A stretch of 64,000 bases of DNA from Nymphalis io (GCF_905147045.1 NC_065917.1:1752501-1816500); one strand, 5' to 3'; shown: positions 20,351 to 33,400, counted from the first letter of the stretch. A program made the numbers and translations. The notes: a model not told the origin generated them from the sequence alone.

Positions 20351-21415
20351 ATAACCCTCTAAAACCACTGCGATGGCCGTCCTCGGCACGGATCGGAGAG
20401 CCTGCGGGATCGTATAAATATAAAGCATCCGCGTCCTTTCCCGTGCTTTGCTCTGCGCGTGGCTCGGTGGAGCTCTCCTCAGGGGGGTAGGTATAACCTT
20501 TTTTTTTTTTTTTTTTCGAGGAGGAAAGGCATTTACGCCTTCCGCCCGGACACGACCGGGTATGTGGGACTCACGGGGCAGAAGGCCATCGTCCTACCCA
20601 CTAAAACCTCCTCGTTTCCTTCTCACCGCATGGTGGCGGGGTTACGGGAACGCGTTAGCACACCACCGCGACCCCACCTGCAGCCGTCGCTTTGGGTGAG
20701 CGACCCACCTGTTGTTTTTTATTGAGGTTTTCTCCTCTCGACCCGGCCGGTGAAGGCAAGACCCTCGGTTCCACCACAGGCTGGCGCCTGGATGGGGAAT
20801 CGAGTTTGAGAAGGCGGTGACCGAAGTCTGTCCGCCCAGCATCGACACCGAAACTGGACGAACCCGCCTCTCCCTTTTTTTTTTTTTTATAGAATAGGAA
20901 GGTGGACCAATCGTGTCAACCATCGCTTATAGCCAATGCGCCACCAACCTTGGGAACTAAGATTTTATGTCCCTTGTGCCTGTAATTACACTGGCTCACT
21001 CACCCTTCAAACCGGAACACAACAATATCAAGTATTGCTGTTTTGCGGTAGAATATCTGATGAGTGGGTGGTACCTACCCAGACGAGCTTGCACAAAGCC
21101 CTACCACCAGTAACCTCCTCCTCTACACCTCTACTCCTGTCTCCGGCAGCCCGAAAGGGCTCCAGAGACCAACTCCTCCTCTCTCCGGCGGCCCAAAAGG
21201 ACCCCGGAGTCCTCCTATTTGCCACGAAGCCGCTCGCTGGTCCACTCTGCGCAACAGAGAAGTCCCAGGAGCGGCCCGCGACACTTCCGCCGCGTCAGTC
21301 TCAGCCGCGATCGACAAGCATTCCGGAAAAACATCGGATTGCTGGTCGACCCCGTTGCCCAGAGTGCACCACGTGGAGGTGACTGACATGCACCCCGGGT
21401 AGGTATAACCTATTC
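20349..21415 (+). other. GC-rich segment of unknown origin, split by a rep-A copy
   Basis: About 800 bp of GC-rich DNA (20349-20874 and 21113-21415), unlike the AT-rich surroundings, interrupted by a minus-strand rep-A. It resembles degraded coding sequence with many stops. The GGTAGGTATAACC motif ends both halves (20488 and 21399). A second truncated retroelement (gag or 5' UTR region) is plausible, but I cannot name it. Confidence 0.35.
20875..21112 (-). repeat. rep-A element with internal deletion
   Basis: Complete at both ends (poly(T) at the left, CCCTACCACCAGT at the right). About 55 bp are missing after the TAGAATAGGAAGGTGGAC end, including the ACCACTTACC motif. Confidence 0.75.
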
Positions 21416-21479
21416 CAACCACACACACACCGATATCAACTGACGCGATATCATTGGTCGAGATCTTGAATAATCTATG

Positions 21480-21595
21480 ATATTCACTATGGATTCGCGA
21501 AAAAATGGCGTTTTCAATGTCCGCGAAGTTGTAATCGGAACTTCGAAAGTTAAATTCATGTGATTATAACTAGTTAAGTAACTACTTCAACGCAA
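21480..21595 (+). repeat. two-copy repeat shared with 44645-44745
   Basis: TATGGATTCG, GCGAAGTTGT and TATAACTAGTT occur in the same order and spacing in both places. Class unknown. Confidence 0.5.
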
Positions 21596-21599
21596 GACC

Positions 21600-22230
21600 A
21601 CACACTGCACAACAAACAAACACTAACTTAGATAAGCTACAATTGGAATGTCTGCGACATCCACCGTACTCCCCGCACCTTGCTCCAACAGATTAGCATC
21701 TTTTCCGGAATTTGGACAACTTCTTACAAGGAAAAAATTGAACTCTGATGCGGCAGCCCAAACCGCCTTCAAAGAGTTTATCGATTCTCGCCCCCATGGC
21801 TTTTTTAGTAAAGGGATCAATGAACCACCTATGAGATGACAAAAGTGCATAGATAACAACGGTGCATACTTTAATTAAATATATTTTACAAAAAAAAAAA
21901 ATTGACTTTATATTCCTCCCGTACAAAACGCCAATTTCATATGTAAGGGCCTAATAGTCTTGACATATTATTAAAAAAGGTAGTTGAGTAGTTTTTTTGA
22001 AAATACTCATATATATTTATTTTCGGTTTGTAAATAGCTTTGTAAAATTTACACTTACCTAAGTAGACAAGTCGGTTAGTTAGACAAGTGAAATAAATCC
22101 TTAAATAAAGACAAATAAAAATTAAAAATAGCAGAAATCTAGACCGCGTGTAATGGTGGCAAGAATGCTAGCTGTGTTTCCTCTTTGAATCGCACTTCCG
22201 ATTCTCTAGGCGAAAAATGAACCACTTAGT
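21600..22230. other. non-coding spacer
   Basis: 21600-21840 has moderate GC and short frames in both directions without recognisable content. The remainder is AT-rich. Confidence 0.4.
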
Positions 22231-22244
22231 CGGTTAGTTGAAAC

Positions 22245-22499
22245 AGTAACAGTAACAGCCTGTTAATGTCCCACTGCTGGGCTAAGGCCTCCTCTCCCTT
22301 TTGAGGAGAAGGTTTGGAGCTTATTCCACCACGCCGCTTCACTGCGGGTTGGTAGAATACATATGTCGCATAATTTCAATGAAATTAGACACATGCAGGT
22401 TTCCTCACGATATTTTCCTTCACCGTCAAGCACGAGATGACCTATAAACACAAATTAAGCACATGAAAATTCAGTGGTGCTTGCCCGGGTTTGAACCCA
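22245..22499 (-). repeat. rep-B SINE with 13-bp target-site duplication
   Basis: Copy truncated at the B-box (right end TTGAACCCA) and with a (CAGTAA)n-type tail at the left. CGGTTAGTTGAAA flanks it exactly at 22232-22244 and 22500-22512. This shows target-primed insertion of a 5'-truncated copy. Confidence 0.9.
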
Positions 22500-22716
22500 C
22501 GGTTAGTTGAAAATGAGCAGTTATTTAAAAAAATAGATATACTTTTCAGTTTTAAAAGGACAAAATTTCCCATAAAGATATCGTTTGCAGTCACAATAAA
22601 TGAATCACAGGAAAGACATTCATGTATGTCGGAATAGATTTAAGGGAATAACGTTTCTCTCATGTATGAATCCAATTGTATGTTGCCCTGTTTAGATGCG
22701 GGTGCGCCAAAACCAG

Positions 22717-23036
22717 AACCAGACGAGCATATGGACCACCTGATGGTAAGTGGTCTCCAACGCCCACAGACATTGGGATTGTAAGAAATGTTAACCATCG
22801 CTTACCAATGCGCCACCAACCTTGGGAACTAAGATGTCCCTTGTGCCTGTAATAACACTGGCTCACTCACCCTTCAAACCGGAACGCAACAATACCAAGT
22901 ACTGCTGTTTTGCGGTATCATCATAAACATCTTAGTTCCCAGGTTTGTGGCGCTTATGTGATGTGGATAATGGTTAATATTTCTTACAGTGCCAATACTT
23001 TTGAGCGGTGGTGACCACTTACCATCAGGTGGCACA
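22717..23036. repeat. two rep-A fragments head to head
   Basis: 22717-22918 is a minus-strand copy and 22919-23036 the 3' part of a plus-strand copy lacking poly(A). They form an inverted pair. Confidence 0.7.
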
Positions 23037-23190
23037 TAAAACCGTACAAAGTCGAGACAAGCACCTAAAAATAGGAAAATAAATAAAACAATTAATATTA
23101 ATACAATATAATTTATTTTTCAAATACAGATTATAAATCACATTACTATTATAAATTACAGACTAAATTTAAATGTCATTTAACAAAACA

Positions 23191-23640
23191 ATTATTAGCG
23201 GATCTGTTAGGGTCCGTTCACACAGACCGGCTCGGAGAGCATCGGCCTGCTTTTTTCTTTTCACACAGACCGGGTCGTATACGCTTGGAATTGGCCGGAG
23301 CGGAGCCGCCAACTATTTCACATCGACCGGCTGGAAGAGATCTGAAAGCGGGTGCGAGCGAGAAAGAGCACGCAAGCGGAGCCGGTCGGCTCCTTTTATT
23401 ACTTCACACGAAGCGCGTTCAGGCATTTTTAATGACAAAAAAGGTGCAAATGCAAAAATAAACTTTACTACAATCACTCAAAACACTGTTTCCAACGTGA
23501 TAAAAATCTGCTCTCCTCTCCGAGCCGGTCTGTGTGAACGGACCCTTAAACGATCCTCTGTCTCCTTCTTTCGAAAGTCAAATCAATGATGACAGAAAGA
23601 GAGAAATCAGTGTTTAACAAAACAGCTAAGCAATGTTTTA
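23191..23640 (-). mobile_element. rep-F MITE interrupted by a Harbinger MITE
   Basis: The rep-F parts are about 23191-23206 and 23549-23640. Removing 23210-23545 and one TTA restores the order seen in the other copies. This identifies the age order of the two elements. Confidence 0.75.
23210..23545. mobile_element. Harbinger-type MITE, 336 bp
   Basis: Perfect terminal inverted repeats of about 30 bp beginning GGGTCCGTTCACACAGACC, flanked by TTA on both sides (23207-23209 and 23546-23548). There is no coding capacity. The interior is richer in GC on the left half and repeats CACACAGACCGG. The TSD and GGG start point to PIF/Harbinger, but its ends differ from the element at 11699-13015, so it belongs to another family. 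Confidence 0.9.
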
Positions 23641-23792
23641 AATAACATTTTCAATTATAGATGTGAAATATTGGTTGATAAATAAAACAAAGTATCAATA
23701 AAATAAATAAATTTTCTTATTAATATAATAATACATAGCAACGAAGTATATAGTATACGTACACATACAAGGGAAGAGAAAGCGGAGACACG

Positions 23793-23821
23793 TGACGTCA
23801 TAAGAGAGCGTCATGACGTCA
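23793..23821. promoter_or_regulatory. paired CRE-type palindromes
   Basis: TGACGTCA occurs at 23793-23800 and 23814-23821, two helical turns apart (21 bp centre to centre), with CCGTCACGG just after. This is the full binding palindrome of CREB/ATF factors. No transcription start can be placed. The site lies 0.7 kb beyond the 3' end of GNL1. Confidence 0.45.
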
Positions 23822-24123
23822 TGCCGTCACGGCACACGAGTCCATCTCAGCACACGTTACAAATAGATTCGTCAGAAACGTTTCAATAAACGTTACACAT
23901 AGAAACGTTGTCATTGGAAATTAAAATTTTGACTCCCATAGCTAGTTTATATATTACTTAAAAATATATTAATAAGTTTAGCTGCGTTTTATATATGTAG
24001 CTACGTTATTTAAATATAATAATTTTTAATCTAATTTATTATATATAGCTGAAAAGTTAGTGTAGAGTGTTTATTTGAATGCGTTAATCTCAGGAACTAT
24101 GAGTTCGTTTTGGAAAAAATCTT

Positions 24124-24345
24124 TAGTTTTGGCGGTAGGGCTTTGTACAAGCCTGTCTGGGTACCACCCACTTGTATTATATTCTACCGCTAAACAGCAA
24201 TATTTAGTATTGTGTTCCGGTTTAAAGGGTGAGTGAGCCAATGTAACTACAGGCAATATATCTTAGTTCCCAAGGTTGGCGTATTAGCAATGTAAGGAAT
24301 ATTTTATGAACCATGGTGGCCACTTTTACCAGCCTACCTTTATAC
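24124..24345 (+). repeat. rep-A element, 3'-shortened
   Basis: Plus-strand copy from GGCGGTAGGGCTTTGTAC to the region before the ACCACTTACC motif. A further 60-bp fragment in the other orientation is near 24365-24430. Confidence 0.65.
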
Positions 24346-24483
24346 GTACCCAAAAATTATATATATCTGATGAGTGGGTGGTACCTACCCAGACGTCAGA
24401 CTCGTCAGCCTTCCTATTCTATAAAAAAAAAACCAAGCGCTAGGTTTACACATCAATAATAAAGAACAAATTCTGTTCATCAT

Positions 24484-27400
24484 TTAATCATCGTTAGCGA
24501 GCGCTGCGAATTTATTAGCGATCTCGGTTTGATCGTCATCATCGGTTTCATCACTTCCTTCATCAGATGCGGACCTCTCGTTGCCAGAATCCGATGGAGT
24601 CGGTACAGCTTCAGCGTCGGTCAACGCTTGGACCCATTTCACGTATTTTACTTCATCGCAGTTCTCGTATTTATCTAGAAAACACATATATATATTTATG
24701 TAATATGTAGTACAGTAACAGCCTGTGAATGTCCCACAGCTGGGCTAAGGCCTCCTCTCCTTTTTTTGAGGAGAAGGTATGGAGCTTATTCCACCACGCT
24801 GCTCCAATGCGGGTTGGGAAATACACGTGTGGCAGAATTTTAATGAAATTAGACACACGCAGGTTACCTCACGATGTTTTCCTTCACCGTCAAGCACGAG
24901 ATGAATTATAATCACAAATTAAGCACATGAAAATTCAGTGGTGCTTGCCCGGGTTTGAACCCACGATCATTGGTTAAGATTCACGCGTTCTTACCACTGG
25001 GCGGACCGGCAAATAGGTCATAGGTAAGTGGCACTATAAGAATATTAACCATCCCTTAAAATGTCAATGCTCAACCAATCTTAAGATATTATGTCCCTTG
25101 TGCCTGCAGTTACACTGGCTCACTTACCATTCAAACCGTAACACAATAATACTAAGTATTACTTTTTGCCGGTAGAATATCTGATAAATAATACCAACCT
25201 AGATGGGTTTGCACAAAAAAAAAATTAGTCTAGTTTTGGTGGCGCATTGGTGATGTACGGACTGGTTAATATTTCTTACCACGTACATAAGCGGTGGTGA
25301 CCACAATCAGCTGGCCGATTTATTTTCCCACGGATTAATCTAATGAAAACTTGATTCCTTATATTTGCACCAAAATATCTTCTTCATATCATGAATAAAT
25401 ATTCGAATCGTGTTATCGTTTCATTAAAACTTTATAAGTAATGTAAGTTTGTTTCTTCTATCGCAAAACTGCAGTACTTGTTATTGTTGTGTTCCGGTTT
25501 GAAGCGTGAGTGAGCCAGTGTAATTACAGGCACAAGGGACATAAAATCTTAGTTCCCAAGGCTGGTGGCGCATTGGCTATGTAAGCGATGGTTGACATTT
25601 CTTACAATGTCAATGTCTATGGGCGTTGGTGACCACTTACCATCAGGTGGCCCATATGCTCGTCCGCCTTCCTATTCTATAAAAAAAAAAAAGTTACACA
25701 CCCCTCTCCTCTGCGAAGTTGGGCGGTCGGAGCCACAGGCATATTTTTCCATCTAACGCCATCCGTAATATATTATTCGCTGCTCGGTATGTATCCAATC
25801 TGAAACAATAATAAATAAACAAAATTATTGTCATACCCCCCCCCCCCCAGAGGATCCAGGGGATCTTGCGCTATCCGCAATCCAACGGCTTCCCCTTATA
25901 GCTTATAATATTTGATTTTACTTTAAATAATCTAATATAATTAAAAGCCGTTACGGCGCAGTGGTTGACGTGAATCTTAATATATTGGTTCACACGATCG
26001 TTTGTTTGTAAGGTAACTTATTACCTGTTTTATATTTAGCAGCTGATATACACATTAAAATACATATTATAATTTTAAATAAATATATAATAAGCTAACG
26101 TAAATATTACAGCTACCGCCAGTCTGGCTCATGATGAGCCAAAATAACTAAAATCATTTAACATTACCTAATTAACAAAAAAAGCCTTACCTAGCAGACT
26201 TCGCGGTTAGGTAGCTACGTTTCTTGGCCCATCCGTCGCAGATGTCTCTGGGCGACCACGTGTCGTCGTTCTCCGGGTGGCTCATCCTTAGAAGGGACGG
26301 AAGGTCCAATCGCTCCGCTAAATATCTGTAATATTTTATAATAATAATAATATATATTTTTTTATACATAGAATAGGTAGGCGGACGAGCATATGGGCCA
26401 CCTGATGGTAAGTGGTCACCAACGCCCATAGACATTGACATTGTAAGAAATGTCAACCATCGCTTACATAGCCAATGCGCCACCAGCCTTGGGAACTAAG
26501 ATTTTACGTCCCTTGTGCCTGTAATTACACTGGCTCACTCACCCTTCAAACCGGAACATAACAATAACAAGTACTGCTGTTTTGCGGTAGAATATCTGAT
26601 GAGTGGGTGGTACCTACCCAGACGAGCTTGCACAAGACCCTACCACGTACCAAGACAGTAAAATGTATATAATATATTTAACTTACAGTGTAACCTAATG
26701 GGTATCCAATTGCAAACATTACTCAGAACACCACAGAATTTCAATTGAAAAAATGGTACTCCTATACAAACTTTAATCCCCAATTTCACCCACTTGGATG
26801 GGTGACCCATTCTACAAAAAAAATTAAAAATTAACAGACCTTATAGTTGTATATGGTTCGCGGAGCTGCGCTATTGGATATGAGCCCATGAGGATTTGTA
26901 TGGACCGAGGCACTTTCGACGGAAACACAAGTCCAGGGCAATCACACAGACGGACCTGAAAAATATATATACATAATAATAATAATAATAATGTCCTCCA
27001 GACTGATTTCGGCCACGGCGGCCAATTACAAGAGATATTAGTCAACTGCCCAGGAGATATTATAGTGCACGAGTGTGTGCGCAAACACAGGTGCACTCTC
27101 TATTCCCTAACTCTCAAAATCCGATGGGACGGCAATCCGACACGACCGGAAATAGTTCAGGTGCAGGACCAACGGCTTTACGTGCTTTCCAAGGCACGGG
27201 AGTGTTCACAATTTCAACTTCCAGACTCCAGGCTGCTACTGAGAATTTTCTAAAGGAAAATAACCCAATAACTTTTTATTGGCCCGACCCGAGAATTGAA
27301 CCCAGGACTCCGCTAAACACAAATAAGGCACAGTGGTTTAGGCGTAAAAGCGTAACAAACAAACAAACTAACATTCGCATCTATATTAGTTAGGATTAAC

Positions 27401-30400
27401 AAAAAAATCCCCAAAATCTCACCTGAGGCGTCAAGAAAATAGTCTGGAAATGCTTCGTGTGACCTGGAGTCCTGGAGACGGAGACGACCTTCTTCCCCAT
27501 GATCGCGTTCATCAGCGACGACTTGCCCACGTTCGGCTGGCCCACGCAGCCGATCGTCAGAATACCATTCTTATATCTCTCGTGGGTGTAGAACGTGGTG
27601 TCGGATTTTTCCAAAATCGTTTCGCCTGGAAATTAAACAATATTTTTAGTAAATATGCAAGCAGACTGGCACATGAGCCTTTTGCTTACCACTTAACACT
27701 ATCGGCCATAGACGTTGGAAGACGATACTTTAAGAAATATTAACAATCCTTCCTAGACTATTGTCTATAGCAGGAGTCTCACAAGAAAAAAAACATCCCC
27801 CTCTGGCTACAGCGGAAGGGATAAAGGTCATGGCCATGTTTTATATCACGAATATTGGTATACTAAATTGCTATAAATAAAAAAACTCAAAAAAACTCGC
27901 CATTCGTAAACATTTTCATTAAATATCAGATTACTGCACATAGGCGTAGATAATGATTTTGCTATAAAAAAAATAGTTTTTATTATAAAGCAACGTAATG
28001 GAGTGGTAGATGGTATCAGTCCGTAGACATGAGCGGGTATTACAAAATATTTGAAACGATCCGTAAAAAATAAATAAAACAGAACGCAACGGAAAATCTG
28101 CATTTAGATAGACATTTGACACAGAACCTTGCTCGCGGACAAAAGGACGCGTTCCGTTTCAAGTATTACGTTTTTGTGTAATATATTTAAAAAAAATTAT
28201 CTTATCTAAAATCTATCTAAACTATCTTACGTATCAACATTTATGAAAAGATAATTGTATTAAATGCAACAAATAACAATGAAGACATTTTAGTATTTTT
28301 TTTATATAGAATAGGAAGGCGGACGAACGTATGGGCCACCTGATGGTAAGCGGTCTCCAAACGCCCTTAGACATTGGCATTGTAAGAATAAGCTTACATA
28401 GCCAATGCGCCACCAACCTTTGGAACTAAGATGTCATGTCCCTTGTGCCTGTAATTACACTGGCTCACTCACCCTTCAAACCGGAACGCAACATTACCAA
28501 GTACTGCTGTTTTGCGGTAGAATATCTGATGAGTGGGTGGTACCTACCCAGACGAGCTTGCATAAAGCCCTACCACCAGTAAGTATAAATAAAATGTTCC
28601 TAATAAGAGGCCATATCACTTGTCTATGCATACCTATGCAAGTAGTATGCATCGTCTATCTTTTATATATTTCCGAGAGGGCAAATGACTACTCCACCTG
28701 ATGGTAAGTGGTAGTAGAGTCCAAACGCGACGACGGCCAGTACAGTCGGGAAGAATGTTCTGCACTAGCCGCCCCCGCCTTACCAGCCCGCAAGATGCCT
28801 CTTCAATTACAGTGCCAATGCGTATTGCGTGGTGATTTACCATCAAATGTATATAACGACTAGTTCTGACTGATTCAGACAAAATAACACACACAGTTTC
28901 TAGTAGATTCTAGTAGACGAGCCGGTTGGCGTGGTTGGTAGATACTTGCCTTTCACGCCGAAGGTTGTGGGTTCGATTCCTACCCAGGACAGACATTTGT
29001 GTGCACGAACATGTCTGTGTGTCCTGAGTCTGGGTTTAATTATCTATATAAGTATGTATTTACAAAAGAAAAGTAGTATATGTAGTATATCAGTTGTCTG
29101 GTTTCCATAGCACAAGCTTTGTACAAGCTTAATTTGGGATCAGATGGCCGTGTGTGAAAAATGTCCCAGGATGTTATTATTATTATCATAGTTTCTGTTA
29201 GCCTAAACCACAGAAGTTGAAAACTTGAAATTTTTACAGTTGATGCATTTTATGATGATAACTTCCATAAAGGAAGGATTTTTGAAAATTACACCCTTAA
29301 AGGGGTGAAATAAGGGATGCACGGTTGTATGAAAACCCATCATTTTCAAAGTAAGAAGCTTGAAATTTTACATACAAACGTAATATACTCTTTTCTAACC
29401 AGAATGCTATTCTTTACTCATAATTACGCGCGAGCAACATCGAGCAACAGCGAGCAAAAGCGAGCAACAGCGAGCAATAGCGAGCAACAGCTAATTTCAT
29501 ATAAAACAAAAAACTCACCGACTTCCGTTTCCTCATCTTCATCGAACTCCAGGTCCATTTCCTCTTTAATCTTTCTATCCCAGGAGTTCAGGTCGACTTC
29601 GTTGCTGACTATATCTTTACACGCTTCAAGTATTTTCGTGGCCCCCTCCGCGCACATCCGCTGGCGGCCCTTGCGCCTCCTCACTTGGAGGCCTGCGGAC
29701 ACATAAACATACTTTGTAATCGACGTCAGTTAGAAATCATATTAATTGAGACGTAAAGTATATCTGAGATTGTGTGGTCTATTCACGACTGTTAGATTTT
29801 GTCAGTGACTGTCAGCTCCAATCCGATACTGTCCAGTCCTGTCCGAAATTTTATGGTCTTATACACGCCTGCCTATTCCCATACGGGAGTTTCCGATCCC
29901 TTCCGAAACTCACGATTCTTTCCGAGACTGTCGGTTCCTATCCTAGACTGTCAGTTCCTACCCTAAACTGTCAGCTCCTATCCTAGACTGTCATCTTTTA
30001 TCCTAGACTGTCATCTTTTATCCTCAACTGCCAGCTCTTATCCGAGACTGTCAGTTCCCATCCGAGACTGTCAGCTACTATCCGAGACTGTTCATTATTA
30101 TATAATATCCATTACAATCAATACTAACCGCCTTTGTCGCTGCTACCCCCGGCCAGGTTGTACCCGGGGCACGACGTGAAGTAAACCACCCGGAGTCCGG
30201 GGCATCTCTTCGTTAGGAAGTCCTTCCAAGCGGCCACGACGGATGCTGGGACGAGATCTATCTTGTTTAAGACCAGTATCATATTCTTCTTCTGCTCGTT
30301 CACGACGTACTCGTAGAGGGACGGTGGGAACATCATGCCCTGTGAAGAGTCAAATAGGTTTCATACCTCTCGCCTAAAAGTGGAAGGTTTTAGGCTGTAG

Positions 30401-33400
30401 CTAATAAATTTCTTTACGTTAAAAAAAATCCAATATAATAATAGTAAATAGACACACACACACACACGCACACACATACACAAACAAATAAACGCATACA
30501 TTTCAATTTATTAATTATATATAATATGTTAAGTGTAACACAATTGTTTGTTATTATTCTCATTTTACTTAGTATGACTTAAATTTTTCCTAAGAAATAA
30601 TTACCAATTCAAGTTTTAGGGAAATTGCTAGAGCTCGTGTTTGGAGTGGAGAGGACAGTAACCCAAGGTATCAAGATTTTACTTTAATAGGAAGCCAATG
30701 TTGCATAGATTATTAACATTGCCTTATAGATAACTTATATATAAAAAGAAAAAATAAAAACATATTGTATGCTCAAAGGCTGACTCGGTATGCATAATCT
30801 TCAAATTACAATACAAATACAAAATAGAAGAAAAAATAGCAATTATTAAATACCAAAAACAATAACAATACAAAAAAACACTAAGTAAATAAGAAGAAAT
30901 AAGTAAATGACCACAATATAGATCGAACATATATCTTCCAACCTTTGGAACTAAGATGTTATGTCCCTTGTGCCTGTAATTACACTGGCTCACTCACCCT
31001 TCAAACCGGAACACAACAATATTAAATATTGCTGTTTGGTGGTAGAATATCTGATATAGAATTAAAAAGTTATTGGGTTTTACCGTCAGAAAATTCTCAA
31101 TAACAGCCCGGAGTCTGGAAGTTGGAAGTGTGTACACTCCCGTGCCTCGGAAAGCACGTAAAGCCATTGGTTTTGCGCCTGAACTCTTTCCGGTCGTGTC
31201 GGATTGCCGTCCCATCGGATTATCAGAGTTAGGGAATAGAGAGTGCACCTGTGTTTTCGCACACACTTGTGCACTATAATATCTCCTGCGTAGTTGGCTA
31301 ATCTCTCTTGAGATTGGCCGCCGTGGCCGAATTCGGTCTGGAGAGCTATTATTATTATTACGTACCTTTTCTTACTGTTATATATATATGCTTTACTTAC
31401 TGCAAATCTGACATCAACGATAAGCAATAGAATGTCACACATTTCCAGCACACGCCAAAGCTGCCTCCAGGTCTCCAGATTCAATTCGAAATAGGACATT
31501 TCGTTCCAGTACGGGGACGCTTGAAGGGCTTGGATGTACTCCTGAAATAATAATATTACAGTATAGAGATACAATATACGAGTTGAACTCAGCCGGATGT
31601 TGGGAGCCACACAGGGCTTAAGAGAGACGGACGTCCTAAGGGTGCCTAATGTGAGGCCGGACCTCGGCTATGCACGAACAGTTCTTGATTAATATATCTT
31701 TATATATAACACAATACTATTACACTTAACTACTTATATACTTCCGTAACAGCCTGTGAATGTCCCACTGCTGGGCTATAGGCCTCCTCTCCTCTTTTTG
31801 AGAAGGTTTGGAGCATATTCCACCGCGCTGCTCCAATGCGAGTTGGTGGAATACACGTGTCAGAATTTCAGTAAAATTAGACAACCGCAGGTTTCCTCAC
31901 GATGTTTTCCTTCACCGTAAAGCACGAGATTCACAAATTAAGTACATGAAAAAGAAGGCAATAGAAGCAGGCTTGGATTAACAGATCCAGGTTATTGATG
32001 CCACCTTGCCACTGTGCTCTCTTCCAAAAAAATTCCTACATAATGTGCATCAAAGTATTTAATAACATACCAAAAAGCTTAAGGGAGTTAACATTAAGGT
32101 TACTAAGGTCTAAGCTTAAAAAATGGTTAAAAGATAAAAAAGTTACTCTATAAATGAATATTTAAAAATTAAAAGAATGTACTGAATGAATGAAAAATTA
32201 ATGAATTTGATGACTCATTCAACTTTAGTAAATAGATAATTTGGATAATTTTTTTTTTAAGTTAGAAATATCAGCGTTTACAAAAACTTTATTTTATTAA
32301 CAAACAATTACTTGTTAACAAATATATTTGCGTGCCTATCGTGGGCGAAATGTATTAGAGACTTATAAAGACATCATAACATCTGTAAAACTATGTTTCA
32401 TGCAAATAAATGATTATTATTATTATTATAAAAAAAAAGAAAATTCAGTGGTGCTTGCCTGGGTCTGAACCCACGATCATCGGTTAAGATTCACGCGTTC
32501 TTACCACTGGGCCATCTCGGCTCTCGGCTTATATACTTGTATAATTTTATTTTACATCCAAAGTTTCATTTACAAATTCGATGACATTGAAAAACCAATC
32601 TTTCACGATTCAACAATGAATACCACAAATTATTTATATCCTGACCAATGACATCAGGACAATCCAAGTTCAAAGTAGTTTATTTATAATTTTTTACAGT
32701 ATTGGTAAGCGGACAGGCAAATGGGTCCTAATATTAAATGGTCACCACCGCCCATAGACATTGGCGACGACATATTAACCATTCCTTACATCGCCAATGC
32801 GCCACCAACCTTTGGAACAAAGATGCTCTGAGGAATTATTCTCTGTAATTCCTGCTTCCCCTTCCTTCTTAAGTCCACGCGAGCTGGTTCTCGATGTCAC
32901 CGCCTAACTGTGACATCAATTCCATCGCGAACAAAGAAATTTGGCAACTCCTTTCTTTGTCGCACTTCCAAAAAATGGAATTCCTTACCAGCTTACGTGT
33001 TCCCCTCCTCTTACAACCCGGGTTCCTTCAAACGAGGCGTGAAGAGGCATCTTGCGGGACGGCAAGGCGAAGGCGGCTAGTGCGGAACGTTTTTCCCGTC
33101 TGTACTGGCCGTCGTCGCGTTTGGACTCTACTACCACTTAACATCAGGTGGAGTAGTCATTTGCCCTCCCAGCGATAATAAAAAAAAAGAAGATATTATG
33201 TCCCTTGTGCCTGTTTTACACTGGCTCACTCACCCCTCAAACTGGAACGCGTAGCTTAATTTATGTAATATTATATGAAAGTCACACATGAAGATTTCAA
33301 TCATATATATATACATAGCTGTACTCTTGCAAATGGCATATAGCCTTAAATCTAATTCGAAATCACAGACGGACACTCGATTCTCCATATTTCTATAAAT

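Noticed and set aside
20011..20490. 159-codon ORF overlapping the end of the LINE ORF
   Set aside because: It reads through the poly(A) as poly-Lys in another frame, so it is a shadow.
23173..23589. 138-codon plus-strand ORF
   Set aside because: It runs across the inverted repeats of the Harbinger MITE and into rep-F, with no protein resemblance.
29905..30092. CRISPR-like array
   Set aside because: Units are contiguous 20-mers without unique spacers and lie in a eukaryotic intron.
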